Notes: generated by a model from the letters alone, not told the origin. DNA of 64,000 nt from JBKHXF01 sp046566145 (GCA_046566145.1 JBKHXF010000008.1:226900-290899), one strand, 5' to 3'; positions 7,958-16,280 are shown, numbered from the stretch's first letter. Program-made: numbers and translations.

Positions 7958-9250
7958 TCAGTCGGCGGGGTCGCCGTCGCGTGGGAGGCGTGTGGGTTCG
8001 CGGGGTGGCCGCCGGCGCCGTCGGAGCCTCGTGGCCTTCGGCACGGAGGTGGCTCGGAGGGCGCCGGTCGGTGAGGTGATCGTGACGGTCCGGCTGTCGG
8101 GGTCGAGGGTGATGTGCCAGCCGTGGTCGTGGTGGGCGCGGTGGTGACGTCGGCAGAGGGCGACGAGGTTGCCGTCCTCGTGTTGGCCGCGGTGTGAGCG
8201 GTAGCGGAGGTGGTGCAGGTCGGTCCAGGCGATGGGTCGGTCGCAGCCGGGCCAGCGGCAGCCGCCGTCGACCGCGCCGATCGCCACGCGGGCCTCGGTG
8301 GGGATGGCGTCGGTGGTGGAGGAGACGGCGAGGGGCCGCATCCCGTCGCGCAGCACCACCCGCATCCGTGCGTCGAGGCTCAGCCGTTCGATGGTGCGGC
8401 GGGTCAGCCAGCCGCCGGCGCCGGGCAGCCGGCCTTCGAGCCGGCCGATCAGCGTCTGCTCCGGGTCAGCCAGGTCGGCCAGGTCGACGTGGACCACCAG
8501 CGACGGACGGGCACGTCCCGACCCACCGCCGGCGAGAGCCGTCAGGCACAGCTCCACGAGCGCGGCGGCGCGCTGCCGGGCCCGGGTGACCGCGCCGACC
8601 TTCCGGCCGTTCTCCGGCGGGTCGGCCTTCGCGTCGAGGGCGGCGACGACGGTGGCGGTGTCGGCGGCGGTGAGCTCCCCGAACAGCCGCGACCGGCCGT
8701 GCAGCAGGTCGGGTTGGATCGCGAGCCACGACCCGCAGGCGTCCTGCCGCTCCGCCGAACGCTCCAGCGAGCCAGACGTGCGGAGCTGTTCGACGAGGTC
8801 GACCAGCATCCGGTCGACCTGGTCCGCGTCCGCCGCAGCCAACGTCTCGACCTCGCCGCGCAGCGCATCGTCCAGGGCGACCAACTGGGCCGCGTTGCAC
8901 CGCGACGTCTCCGAGACCAACAGCCGGACCTGGGACCAGCGCAGGATCCGCCGGCGCCACAACCACATCACCGCGGGACATGCGGTGATCAGCCGGGCCG
9001 CACGCACGTAGGACCGGCCCTCGCTGCTGGTGACACCCAGCGCGGCGAGGACGGTCTCGAGCGACGCCCGCTCGACGGCCTCCGCGGCGCAGGTCGCGAT
9101 CGCCTCGACCGTGGCCGCGACGACGTTCATCAGCGCCACCTCGGCCGCGTCGACCTCCGAGAACAGGGTGTGGAGCGTGTCGGCGCACGCGGTCAACGTC
9201 GGCGCGTCGGGGCCGCCGAGGGTGGTGGGGAGCGTCACGTTCGAGTGCAT
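7958..9250 (-). CDS. DUF222 / 13E12-type HNH endonuclease-domain protein
   Basis: A 430-residue protein of the actinobacterial 13E12/DUF222-HNH family. Residues about 1-300 form the helical DUF222 region. Near residues 330-385 lies the HNH domain: a zinc-type CRWPGC pair, the DLHHL core, GNLVALCRRHHRAHH and HDHGW. The catalytic HH and the terminal N/H positions are intact. The tail is arginine-rich. The exact activity of the family is unproven; members are dispersed repetitive genes in actinobacterial genomes. The ATG at 9250 lacks a Shine-Dalgarno sequence and sits 6 bases after a TAAAGT -10 that is flanked by a near-perfect SOS box, so it is probably a LexA-controlled leaderless gene. Confidence 0.85.
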   Translation of the reverse strand: MHSNVTLPTTLGGPDAPTLTACADTLHTLFSEVDAAEVALMNVVAATVEAIATCAAEAVERASLETVLAALGVTSSEGRSYVRAARLITACPAVMWLWRRRILRWSQVRLLVSETSRCNAAQLVALDDALRGEVETLAAADADQVDRMLVDLVEQLRTSGSLERSAERQDACGSWLAIQPDLLHGRSRLFGELTAADTATVVAALDAKADPPENGRKVGAVTRARQRAAALVELCLTALAGGGSGRARPSLVVHVDLADLADPEQTLIGRLEGRLPGAGGWLTRRTIERLSLDARMRVVLRDGMRPLAVSSTTDAIPTEARVAIGAVDGGCRWPGCDRPIAWTDLHHLRYRSHRGQHEDGNLVALCRRHHRAHHDHGWHITLDPDSRTVTITSPTGALRATSVPKATRLRRRRRPPREPTRLPRDGDPAD

Positions 9251-9256
9251 GGAGGC

Positions 9257-9262
9257 ACTTTA
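9257..9262 (-). promoter_or_regulatory. -10 element of the leaderless HNH gene
   Basis: Minus-strand TAAAGT is followed by 6 bases and the ATG at 9250, placing transcription start at the A of the start codon. The bases between (GCCTCC) cannot act as a ribosome binding site. The -35 position (about 9280-9286) falls inside the SOS box. Confidence 0.6.
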
Positions 9263-9276
9263 GGTCGACGGTGCGA

Positions 9277-9302
9277 CATGGTCGAACACATGTTCGACCA
9301 TG
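9277..9302. promoter_or_regulatory. LexA SOS box over the HNH gene promoter
   Basis: The core TCGAACACATGTTCGA at 9282-9297 matches the Gram-positive/actinobacterial LexA site (CGAAC-N4-GTTCG) exactly. It lies within a 26-bp inverted repeat with 11-base perfect arms. It covers the expected -35 of the HNH gene, so bound LexA would block RNA polymerase. LexA control of 13E12-family genes is known in Mycobacterium tuberculosis, which supports the reading. Confidence 0.85.
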
Positions 9303-9320
9303 CTGTGGACAGGTGCACCC

Positions 9321-9396
9321 ACCGCGCCGGCGGTGTGCACGACACCACCCGCACGACCCGACAGGACGACCGACCGCGCCGGCGGTGTGCACGACA
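9321..9396. repeat. Pair of 24-bp direct repeats
   Basis: Two identical 24-base copies occur at 9321-9344 and 9373-9396, 52 bases apart start to start, in the gap between the SOS box and the HugZ-like gene. Each begins ACCGCGCCGGCGG and continues with TGTGCACGACA. Only two copies are present, so this is not an array. The role is unknown. Confidence 0.7.
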
Positions 9397-9509
9397 AGAC
9401 ACGCGCCGCCCGGCCGGCCGGACCCGCCAAGCCGGCGGCCGCCCAGCCGGCCCAGTCCTGGTCGGGACACCTCAGCCCCGCAGCCGCGCAGCCCTTCGGG
9501 GTCAGCCGC

Positions 9510-10322
9510 TCAGAGCCCCACGGCCCGGCTCAGCGCGACCATCGCGTCGCGGGCCTCCGCGGCGTCGTCGAGCACCCGGTCGAACCCGATGCGGCCGAAC
9601 GCGAGCCCGGGCCGCTCCCCCGGCGCCGGCGGCGCGAGATCGATGCGGACCTCGAAGCCGTACCGGTCGCACGACGTCATGACGACGTCCGTGACCTCGC
9701 CGTCGACGGGCAGGAGCGCGTCGACGTAGCCGCGCAGCGCGTCCGCGTGGTCGTCGTTCATGTGCTCGACGATGCGCGCCTCGGCGGGCGCGACGGGGTC
9801 GGGCTCGGCGGTGGCGTAGGCTGCGGGGTCGACCCATCCCATCTCCCCGAAGCCGCGCACGTACCGGATCGCCTCGACCTCGAGGCGGTGCACGGTGAAG
9901 TCGGGGAACCGGGCCCAGAACGCCTCCGGGTGCACGGCGAGGTAGGCCTCGAGGGCGGCGGCCTGGGCGTCGTCGCCCTCGACGGTGGCGAGGGTGCCCA
10001 CGAGCGTGGCCCGGGCGGCGGCGAGCCGGCCGGCGCCGTCACCGCCGGCGGTCACCAGCAGCGACGCGCGGGGGTCGGCGGCGAGGTTGCGGGCGTGCTC
10101 CGCCATCGACGACATGGACACGAGCGGGGTGCCGACGCCGTCGAGCGCGAAGGTCACGACGGAGCCGAACGGGTAGCCGACGGGGTCGAGCGCGATCGTG
10201 GAGAGCGACCCGGAGGTCTGGCCGGCGACGAGCGTGCGGGCTCGCTCCGCCGGGCTCGGTGTGCGGGCGCCATCGGCGACGTGCGTGGGTGGGCCGCCCC
10301 GGCTGTGGGGGTCGTCAGACAT
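9510..10322 (-). CDS. HugZ-like heme utilization / PPOX-fold protein with DUF2470 domain
   Basis: A 270-residue protein with an N-terminal pyridoxamine-phosphate-oxidase-like split barrel (residues about 25-175) containing RYVRGFGEMGWVDP. The C-terminal DUF2470 domain begins at EHMNDDHADAL. This combination is the HugZ-type heme-binding or heme-degrading family; the histidine-rich segment is where heme is bound in characterised members. Whether this copy degrades heme is not shown. Its ATG at 10322 overlaps the msrB stop by 8 bases, so the two genes are translationally coupled and probably co-regulated in oxidative or heme stress. It ends before a 187-base spacer leading to the repeats. Confidence 0.78.
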   Translation of the reverse strand: MSDDPHSRGGPPTHVADGARTPSPAERARTLVAGQTSGSLSTIALDPVGYPFGSVVTFALDGVGTPLVSMSSMAEHARNLAADPRASLLVTAGGDGAGRLAAARATLVGTLATVEGDDAQAAALEAYLAVHPEAFWARFPDFTVHRLEVEAIRYVRGFGEMGWVDPAAYATAEPDPVAPAEARIVEHMNDDHADALRGYVDALLPVDGEVTDVVMTSCDRYGFEVRIDLAPPAPGERPGLAFGRIGFDRVLDDAAEARDAMVALSRAVGL

Positions 10323-10746
10323 CGCTGGCCCCGGGGACGACCTCGGACCCGTCGGCCGGCTCGAACACCATCGCGGCGGAGTTCATGCAGAACCGCTGCC
10401 CGGTGGGCGCGGGACCGTCACCGAACACGTGCCCGAGGTGGCCGTGACAGGCGGCGCAGTGCACCTCGGTGCGGGGAAGCAGGAGCTTGAAGTCGCGCTT
10501 CGTGCCGACCGCGTCGGGCTCGACCGGGCGGGTGAACGACGGCCACCCGGTGCCGGAGTCGAACTTGTCGGCCGAGGAGAACAGCGGCGCGTCGCAGCCG
10601 GCGCAGCGGAACGTGCCGGCACGCTTCTCGCCGTCCAGCGGACCGCTGCCGGCGGCCTCGGTGGCCTGACGACGCAGGACCACGTACTGGGTGGGGCTGA
10701 GGCGCTGCTTCCACTCGGACTCGGACATCTCGACGCGGCTGGCCAC
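10315..10746 (-). CDS. msrB: Peptide-methionine (R)-S-oxide reductase MsrB
   Basis: A 143-residue MsrB. It has the two zinc-binding CxxC pairs (CAGC and CAAC), the SGTGWPSF motif and the catalytic cysteine C120 in RFCMN. The GTG at 10746 is preferred over the ATG at 10728 because GAGGAA lies just upstream of it. The second start lacks a ribosome binding site, although the conserved domain begins near it. The gene overlaps the HugZ-like gene by 8 bases, forming a two-gene operon that links methionine sulfoxide repair with heme handling. Confidence 0.93.
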   Translation of the reverse strand: MASRVEMSESEWKQRLSPTQYVVLRRQATEAAGSGPLDGEKRAGTFRCAGCDAPLFSSADKFDSGTGWPSFTRPVEPDAVGTKRDFKLLLPRTEVHCAACHGHLGHVFGDGPAPTGQRFCMNSAAMVFEPADGSEVVPGASDV

Positions 10747-10807
10747 GGGGTTCCTCACGCTCGGGCGGTACGGGGAGGGTGCCCGAGGTTCGTCGCGGGC
10801 GAGACGG

Positions 10808-10839
10808 CGGAGGGGCCCCGCGGTCGCGGGGCCCCTCCG
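10808..10839 (-). terminator. Strong GC-rich hairpin terminator
   Basis: A 15-bp perfect stem with a minimal loop, built from GGAGGGGCCCCGCG and its complement, lies 24 bases after the stop of the secreted 255-residue protein gene. There is no U tract, typical of this genome. Confidence 0.65.
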
Positions 10840-10862
10840 GTGCTGCCGGTCGTGCGGACGTG

Positions 10863-11630
10863 TCAGCAGGGCGCGTCGGCGTCCTCGCTCGGGATGACGA
10901 ACGGGTCGGCGGAGAGGTTCGAGATGGTGTCGAGCGGCATCGCCGAGGAGGTGAAGAACGCCGACGGGGCCGCTGAGCCGAACCCACCGAAGAGGTTGGT
11001 GCCCGTCTCGATCACCGAGCACTGGGTGACGTCGAGGAGCTCCGCGGGGACCGGGATGGTGATGGTCCGGGTGCCCGGGTCGAAGTCGGCGGTGACCAGG
11101 GCGAGCTCCTTGCAGGTGGTGACGTTCGCCGCGGTGTCGTCGGTGGTGCAGTCGCCGCGGATCGAGAAGGGCGCCTGGCCCGGGTCGCGCGGCAGCTTGC
11201 CGTTCGCCGGGTCGCACTGGCCCGAGGTCGGGTCGCAGGCGCCGCGGGAGTAGTTGAGGAACTTGCCGTCGAGCTCGACGAACTCGCCGTCGACGAGGAG
11301 GTTCAGCGTGTAGCGGGTGCCCTCCGGCACGCCACCGTTCCCGGGCAGGAAGGTGACCTCCATCGTGAACTCCACCGTCTCGCCGCCGTCGGCGACGCGG
11401 ACGCCGGCGGAGACGATGTCCTGGCCGAGCAGGTGACCGACCTGCGCGAACTCCGGGCTCGGGTCGACGGCCTCGCCCCAGTCGCCGATCTCGTCGGTGG
11501 CGAGCTCGAAGGCGTCGGTCTCCGCGGTGATGGGCGCGCCGGGGCCGGCGGCGACGGTGGTCGCGGGCGCGGCGGCGATGGTGCCGGTCGCGAGGGTGGC
11601 TGCGGCGAGCAGCGCGAGTCGGGTGCGCAC
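10863..11630 (-). CDS. Secreted protein of unknown function
   Basis: A 255-residue protein with a clear signal peptide (hydrophobic residues 5-28, AAAPATTVAAGP). The mature part is beta-rich and contains six cysteines that could form disulfides, including SRGACDPTSGQCDP and a C-terminal cysteine as the last residue. A PGTRTITIPVP segment suggests an immunoglobulin-like or jelly-roll fold, but I do not recognise the family. The GTG at 11630 has GGAGG 6 bases upstream. It is monocistronic and followed by a strong hairpin. Confidence 0.7.
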   Translation of the reverse strand: MRTRLALLAAATLATGTIAAAPATTVAAGPGAPITAETDAFELATDEIGDWGEAVDPSPEFAQVGHLLGQDIVSAGVRVADGGETVEFTMEVTFLPGNGGVPEGTRYTLNLLVDGEFVELDGKFLNYSRGACDPTSGQCDPANGKLPRDPGQAPFSIRGDCTTDDTAANVTTCKELALVTADFDPGTRTITIPVPAELLDVTQCSVIETGTNLFGGFGSAAPSAFFTSSAMPLDTISNLSADPFVIPSEDADAPC

Positions 11631-11761
11631 GGACGTCCTCCGGGGTGTCGTCTGGTTTCCTCAGGTGGCGGTTTCGCCGTCCGGCCGGCCGGTTCCTGCC
11701 CGGTCCAGCGAGGTGTGCGGACGCGAACCGCTCGGACCGGCACCGACCCGGAGGAGTCCGC

Positions 11762-12088
11762 GTGGGCGACGTCGTCGTGAAGATCAACCAGCTCGAGGTC
11801 GAGCCCGGGAAGGGCGACGTCCTCGAGGAGCGGTTCGGGTCGCGGTTGCGCCGCATCGAGGCGGAGGGGTTCCTCGGCTGGGAGCTGCTGCGTCCGACCG
11901 ACGAGGGGCAGCCGTACCTCGCGATCACCCGCTGGGAGTCCGAGGCGGCGTTCGATGCCTGGCGCAACGGGCCGGCGTTCCACGAGGGCCACAAGCACGC
12001 CCCGGAGGGCAAGGAGCCCGTGGCGCGCACGGCCGGCCTGCTCAGCTACGAGGTCGCCGTCGTGCGCCCCGTGGACGAGGGTGCCTGA
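11762..12088 (+). CDS. MhuD/IsdG-type heme-degrading monooxygenase
   Basis: A 108-residue antibiotic-biosynthesis-monooxygenase-fold protein that aligns end to end with mycobacterial MhuD. The opening VVKIN gives the catalytic asparagine (N9 here). The EAAFDAWRNGPAF stretch gives the conserved tryptophan (W67). H74 in the HEGH segment matches the heme-ligating histidine after a two-residue gap. It would bind heme and open the porphyrin to release iron. The GTG at 11762 has GGAGGAG upstream. No heme transporter lies in the window. The HugZ-like gene is only 1.4 kb away on the other strand. Confidence 0.78.
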   Translation: MGDVVVKINQLEVEPGKGDVLEERFGSRLRRIEAEGFLGWELLRPTDEGQPYLAITRWESEAAFDAWRNGPAFHEGHKHAPEGKEPVARTAGLLSYEVAVVRPVDEGA

Positions 12089-12173
12089 GGGCCCGACGCG
12101 GACCCCGCTCCGGCAGGGACGGGACCGCTCGACGTCGAAGGACACCGGCACCCCCGAACACGGATGTGCCGCC

Positions 12174-14231
12174 TTGCGTCGCCCCCTCGTCTCCGCCGCG
12201 CTGCTGCTCGGCCTCGGTGCCGCCTCGGTCGCGGCCGCGCCCGCCCACGACCCGTCCTCCCTGACGGCGACCGCCGCGCAGGGCACGTGGGTCACGGTCC
12301 ACCTCGACGGTCCCGCCACGCAGGCCCACGTCGACGCGCTGACCGCGCGCGGCCTCACCGGCCTCGGCTGGGACGGTGGCGCCCAGGCGTACGCCGCGTG
12401 GGCTCCGGCCGGCACCGACCTCGACGGCATCGCCGGCGTGCGGCGCGTGGAGGTCCGGCCGGCGGCGCTGGACGGTCAGGTGGACCTCGCCGGCACCGGC
12501 ACGCTGCTGGTCCGCGTGGCCGGCAGCGAGGCCGCCGCGCTCGAGGGTGCGCTGCGGGCCATCGGGCGGGTGCTCGAGGTCTCCCCCGTCGCCGACCAGC
12601 CGGGGACGATCGACCTGCGCGTCGCCGCGCCGGCGGCCGCGGCCGCCGCGCTCGTCGACCTGCCGGGCGTGCTGTACGTCGGCCCGTCGTGGTCGCAGGC
12701 CGTGCCCGAGGACGAGGCGACCAACGCCGTCCTCGCCCGGCTGGGGACCAGCTCGACCCAGCCCGCGCCCGGCTACCGGGACTTCCTCGACGGCATCGGC
12801 CTCGACGGCTCGGGGGTCACGGTGTCGGTGAACGACACCGGCGTTGAGTCCGACCACCCCGACCTCGAGGTCGCCGGCGTCATCGACTACTCGCGCGCCG
12901 GCGAGCCGGTCGACCTCGGTGGGCACGGCACGCACGTGGCCGGCATCGTCGCCGGGCAGGGCACCGCCGGCGGGAACGGCCTGCTGGCGGCCGACGGTGC
13001 CGGGTTCCGGCCCGGCCAGGGTGTCGCCCCGGGCGCGGCGCTGGTCGACCAGAACTTCCTCGCCACCACCCGGGCGACCGCCCCGTCGTACGGCCGCATG
13101 GTGAAGGACGCCCTCGCCGCCGGCGCCAGCATCTGGAACGCGTCCTGGACCTCCGGCGAGGGTGCCGGGAAGGGCTACCTGGCCTCCGCCGCGACGCTCG
13201 ACGAGCTGGTGCGCGACGGCGACCCGGACACGCCCGGGGCGCAGCCGTTCACGATGGTGTTCTCCGCCGGCAACTCCGGCTCGGGGCCGCGCACCATCAC
13301 GGCACCGAAGGAGGCGAAGAACCTCATCGTCACCGCCTCGGTGGACTCCCCGATCCGTGCACGGGTCCTGCCCCGATCGGGCAACCCGGAGCAGCCCTCC
13401 TCCTTCTCCTCGCGCGGCCCGGCGCTCGACGGCCGCATCGGCATCACGGTCGCGGCGCCGGGCGGCGACGTCCGCTCGACCCGGTCCTTCGTCGGCGACT
13501 CGTGCAACATCCCGATCGACGCCGCCGGCGCGGCGCTGTACTCGTTCTGCTCCGGCACGTCGATGGCGTCCCCGCACGCCGCCGGCGCCGCGGCGCTGAT
13601 CTCGCAGTGGTGGGAGCAGCAGACCGGCCGCGCCGCGACCCCAGCGCTGCACAAGGCGATGATGGTCAACTCCGCCCGCGACATCGGGATGAAGGACATC
13701 CCCAACGCGAACGAGGGCTGGGGCATCATCGACCTCGAGGAGATGTTCGACGGGGCGCTCGAGCGGACGGTCCTCGACGGGGACGAGGTCCTGACCGAGC
13801 CCGGCGAGACCCACACCCTCACCGTCGACGTCACCGACACGACCCGGCCGTTCAAGGTCACCCTCGCGTGGCTCGACCCGGCCGGCCTGCCCGACGCCGC
13901 CCCGGCGCTGGTCAACGACCTCGACCTGGTCGTGACCGCCCCCGACGGGACGACCTACCGCGGCAACGACTTCGCCAGGGGCACCTCGGTGCCGGGCGGC
14001 GTCGCCGACCGGCTCGAGAACCTCGAGAACGTGTTCGTCGCCGCCCCGCAGGCGGGCACGTGGACCGTCACGGTCGCGGCGCACGCGCTGCCCGCGGACG
14101 GCGCGATCGGCCGCGGCGACGGGACGGACCAGGACTACACGCTGGTGGTGAGCCGGGCCGCCGCTCAGGCCGCCACCGTCTCGACCGTGTCCGCCACCGC
14201 CACGGTCGTGTTCTCCGGCCCGGTCCGCTGA
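12174..14231 (+). CDS. Secreted subtilisin-family (S8) serine protease, KP-43-like
   Basis: A 685-residue exported protease. From the chosen TTG start, an RRP-hydrophobic signal peptide of about 22 residues precedes a long N-terminal region. The catalytic triad is complete: D221 in NDTGVESDHPD, H251 in GHGTHVAGI and S463 in SGTSMASPHAAG. The C-terminal beta-sandwich (about residues 545-670), with TLAWLDPAG and LVNDLDLVVTAPDGT, is the type found after the catalytic domain in KP-43-like alkaline proteases. The start is uncertain: TTG 12174 lacks a clear ribosome binding site, and GTG 12081, in frame and overlapping the previous gene, would add 31 residues before the signal. A strong hairpin follows the stop. 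Confidence 0.85.
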   Translation: MRRPLVSAALLLGLGAASVAAAPAHDPSSLTATAAQGTWVTVHLDGPATQAHVDALTARGLTGLGWDGGAQAYAAWAPAGTDLDGIAGVRRVEVRPAALDGQVDLAGTGTLLVRVAGSEAAALEGALRAIGRVLEVSPVADQPGTIDLRVAAPAAAAAALVDLPGVLYVGPSWSQAVPEDEATNAVLARLGTSSTQPAPGYRDFLDGIGLDGSGVTVSVNDTGVESDHPDLEVAGVIDYSRAGEPVDLGGHGTHVAGIVAGQGTAGGNGLLAADGAGFRPGQGVAPGAALVDQNFLATTRATAPSYGRMVKDALAAGASIWNASWTSGEGAGKGYLASAATLDELVRDGDPDTPGAQPFTMVFSAGNSGSGPRTITAPKEAKNLIVTASVDSPIRARVLPRSGNPEQPSSFSSRGPALDGRIGITVAAPGGDVRSTRSFVGDSCNIPIDAAGAALYSFCSGTSMASPHAAGAAALISQWWEQQTGRAATPALHKAMMVNSARDIGMKDIPNANEGWGIIDLEEMFDGALERTVLDGDEVLTEPGETHTLTVDVTDTTRPFKVTLAWLDPAGLPDAAPALVNDLDLVVTAPDGTTYRGNDFARGTSVPGGVADRLENLENVFVAAPQAGTWTVTVAAHALPADGAIGRGDGTDQDYTLVVSRAAAQAATVSTVSATATVVFSGPVR

Positions 14232-14251
14232 CGAGACCGGCACCCTCTCGG

Positions 14252-14285
14252 ACGCGGGCCCCCACCGACCGGTGGGGGCCCGCGT
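14252..14285 (+). terminator. Hairpin after the subtilase gene
   Basis: A 15-bp perfect stem (ACGCGGGCCCCCACC and its complement) with a GACC loop lies 20 bases after the protease stop and just ahead of the thiamine operon promoter. It isolates the two transcription units. Confidence 0.7.
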
Positions 14286-14295
14286 CGTGAGGCGT

Positions 14296-14301
14296 TAGGC
14301 T
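14296..14301 (+). promoter_or_regulatory. -10 element of the thiamine operon
   Basis: TAGGCT lies about 41 bases before the first base of the TPP riboswitch and directly after the terminator hairpin. It would start a leader of about 155 bases carrying the aptamer. Confidence 0.5.
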
Positions 14302-14341
14302 CGCCGGCGCACGCCGCACCCCTGCGGCGTCGCGGAGACGA

Positions 14342-14455
14342 CACCCGGGGAGCTCGGGACAGCCGGGCTGAGAGGGTGGCCGCACGTCGGGGACGCCCCG
14401 GCGCGAGCGCCATCGACCCGTGGAACCTGCTCGGGGTAACGCCCGCGGAGGGAGG
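14342..14455 (+). promoter_or_regulatory. TPP riboswitch (THI element)
   Basis: The conserved TPP aptamer elements are all present in order: GGGGAGCT at the 5' side, GGGCTGAGAGGGTGG for the pyrimidine-sensing helix, a variable GC-rich arm, CGACCCGTGGAACCTG, and the closing TCGGGGTAACGCCCGCGGAGGGA. The 3' end of the aptamer merges with the GGAGG ribosome binding site of the thiamine pyrophosphokinase gene, whose GTG starts 8 bases later. TPP binding should therefore hide the ribosome binding site and shut off translation. Confidence 0.93.
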
Positions 14456-14462
14456 TGAGCGC

Positions 14463-15149
14463 GTGGTGGTCGAGGAGCCGCACGGTCGACCCGTGGTGGT
14501 GCTCGCCGGGGGCGACCCGGTCGCGCCGGCGGTCGCCGTCGGCCTGCCCGCCGACGCGTACGTCGTCGCCGCCGACTCGGGCCTCGACCACGCCGCGGCG
14601 CTCGGGCTCGACGTCGACCTCGTCGTCGGCGACCTCGACTCCGTGAGCCCGCAGCGGCTCGCGGCCGCCCGCGCCGCCGGCGTCGAGGTCGAGGAGCACC
14701 CGACCGCGAAGGACGCCACCGACCTGGCGCTCGCGCTCGACGCGGCCGCCGCCCGCGGGCCGGCCGACGTCGTGCTGGTCGGCGGGCACGGCGGGCGGCT
14801 CGACCACCTCCTCGCCAACGCGCTCGTGCTCGCCGACGACCGCTACGCCCACCTGCGCCTCACCGCGCGGATGGGCCCCGCCACCGTCACGGTCGTGCGG
14901 GACCGGGCCGAGCTGACCGGCACCCGCGGCGAGCTCGTCTCGCTGCTGCCCGTCCACGGGCCGGCCGCCGGCGTCACCACCGTCGGGCTGCTGTACCCGC
15001 TCGACGGCGAGGACCTCGCGCCCGGCACGACCCGCGGCGTGTCCAACGAGCTCACCGGCCCCCGGGCCACCGTGACCGTCACCGACGGCGTGCTGCTCGT
15101 CGTCCAGCCGGGTGTGCTCGGCACGCACCAGCTCGGCCCCCGCACCTGA
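14463..15149 (+). CDS. Thiamine pyrophosphokinase
   Basis: A 228-residue thiamine diphosphokinase that converts thiamine plus ATP to TPP. It shows the family's ADSGLDHA motif, the VVGDLDSV metal/ATP-binding motif near residue 55-62, KDATDLALAL, and VLVGGHGGRLDHLLAN, followed by the C-terminal beta-domain with GTTRGVSNEL. It is the first gene downstream of the TPP riboswitch and is followed by the thiBPQ transporter. The operon therefore takes up thiamine and phosphorylates it. The GTG at 14463 is the first start after the GGAGGG ribosome binding site; a second GTG follows directly at 14466. Confidence 0.9.
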   Translation: MVVEEPHGRPVVVLAGGDPVAPAVAVGLPADAYVVAADSGLDHAAALGLDVDLVVGDLDSVSPQRLAAARAAGVEVEEHPTAKDATDLALALDAAAARGPADVVLVGGHGGRLDHLLANALVLADDRYAHLRLTARMGPATVTVVRDRAELTGTRGELVSLLPVHGPAAGVTTVGLLYPLDGEDLAPGTTRGVSNELTGPRATVTVTDGVLLVVQPGVLGTHQLGPRT

Positions 15150-15190
15150 CCCCTGCCCACCTGACCGCCACCCCACGAGGACCCCCACCG

Positions 15191-16279
15191 ATGCGTCCCC
15201 GCACCACCCCCGCCCACCGGACGGCCGCGCTCGTCGCCGCCGTCGCCCTCGCCGCCACGGCCTGCGCCGGCGGCGACGACGCCACGGAGGAGGGCGCGAC
15301 CGAGGGGTCGGCCGGCGCGGCCGGCGGCACCGTCACGCTCGTGACCCACGACTCGTTCAACGTCTCGGAGGAGGTCGTCGCGGCCTTCGAGGAGGAGACC
15401 GGCCTGACGGTGCGGCTGCTGCCGTCCGGCGACGCCGGCTCGATGCTGAACCAGGTGATCCTGACCGCCGACGACCCCGAGGGCGACGTCGTGTTCGGCG
15501 TCGACAACACGCTGCTGTCGCGGGCGCTCGACGCGGAGGTGTTCCAGCCCTACGCCTCGCCGGAGCTCGCCTCCGTGCCGGACGAGCTGGTCGTCGACGA
15601 GCGGGTCACCCCGATCGACACCGGCGACGTGTGCCTCAACTACGACGTCGCCGCGTTCGAGGGCCGCGAGGTTCCCGAGACGCTCGCCGACCTGACCGAC
15701 CCGGCGTACGCCGGCGAGCTGGTGGTCGAGAACCCGGCGACCTCCTCCCCCGGGCTCGCGTTCCTGCTCGCCACCGTCGAGACGTTCGGCGAGGACGGCT
15801 GGGTCGGGTTCTGGGAGGACCTCGTCGCGAACGACGTGCTCGTCGTCGACGGCTGGGAGGAGGCCTACTACGGCGAGTTCTCCGGCGCCGGCGGCGGCGA
15901 GGGCGACCGGCCGCTCGTGGTGAGCTACGCGTCGAGCCCGCCGGCGGAGGTGTTCTTCGCCGACCCACAGCCCGAGACCGCCCCGACCGGGGTCATCGTC
16001 GACTCGTGCTTCCGGCAGGTCGAGTACGCGGGGCTGCTCGCGAACGCGGCGAACCCGGAGGGCGGGAGGCTGCTCATCGACTTCCTGCTGTCGGAGACCT
16101 TCCAGGCCGACGTGCCGCTGAACATGTTCGTGTTCCCGGTGCGCGAGGGCGTGGCGCTGCCGGAGGTGTTCGTCGAGCACGCCGTGGTCGCCGAGGACCC
16201 CATCGAGATGGACCCGGCCCGCATCGAGGCGAACCGCGAGGACTGGATCGACACGTGGACCGCGACGGTCCTGCGCTGA
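15191..16279 (+). CDS. thiB: Thiamine ABC transporter substrate-binding lipoprotein
   Basis: A 362-residue ThiB/TbpA-type binding protein. The N-terminal signal ends in a lipobox (AATAC, with the cysteine near residue 22), so it is tethered to the outer face of the membrane. The mature protein has VTHDSFNVSEEV at its start, ADDPEGDVVFGVDN and DTGDVCLNYD, all typical of the thiamine-binding group of family 1 solute-binding proteins. A 41-base gap follows the kinase gene and the stop is 1 base from thiP, so the operon continues. Such ThiBPQ systems are far better known from proteobacteria. Confidence 0.88.
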   Translation: MRPRTTPAHRTAALVAAVALAATACAGGDDATEEGATEGSAGAAGGTVTLVTHDSFNVSEEVVAAFEEETGLTVRLLPSGDAGSMLNQVILTADDPEGDVVFGVDNTLLSRALDAEVFQPYASPELASVPDELVVDERVTPIDTGDVCLNYDVAAFEGREVPETLADLTDPAYAGELVVENPATSSPGLAFLLATVETFGEDGWVGFWEDLVANDVLVVDGWEEAYYGEFSGAGGGEGDRPLVVSYASSPPAEVFFADPQPETAPTGVIVDSCFRQVEYAGLLANAANPEGGRLLIDFLLSETFQADVPLNMFVFPVREGVALPEVFVEHAVVAEDPIEMDPARIEANREDWIDTWTATVLR

Positions 16280-16280
16280 C

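Noticed and set aside
9321..9396. Possible CRISPR array
   Set aside because: Only two repeat units, a 28-base spacer and no cas genes in the window.
12081..12173. Upstream GTG extension of the subtilase
   Set aside because: It would put 31 unrelated residues before a clear signal peptide. It is kept only as an alternative.
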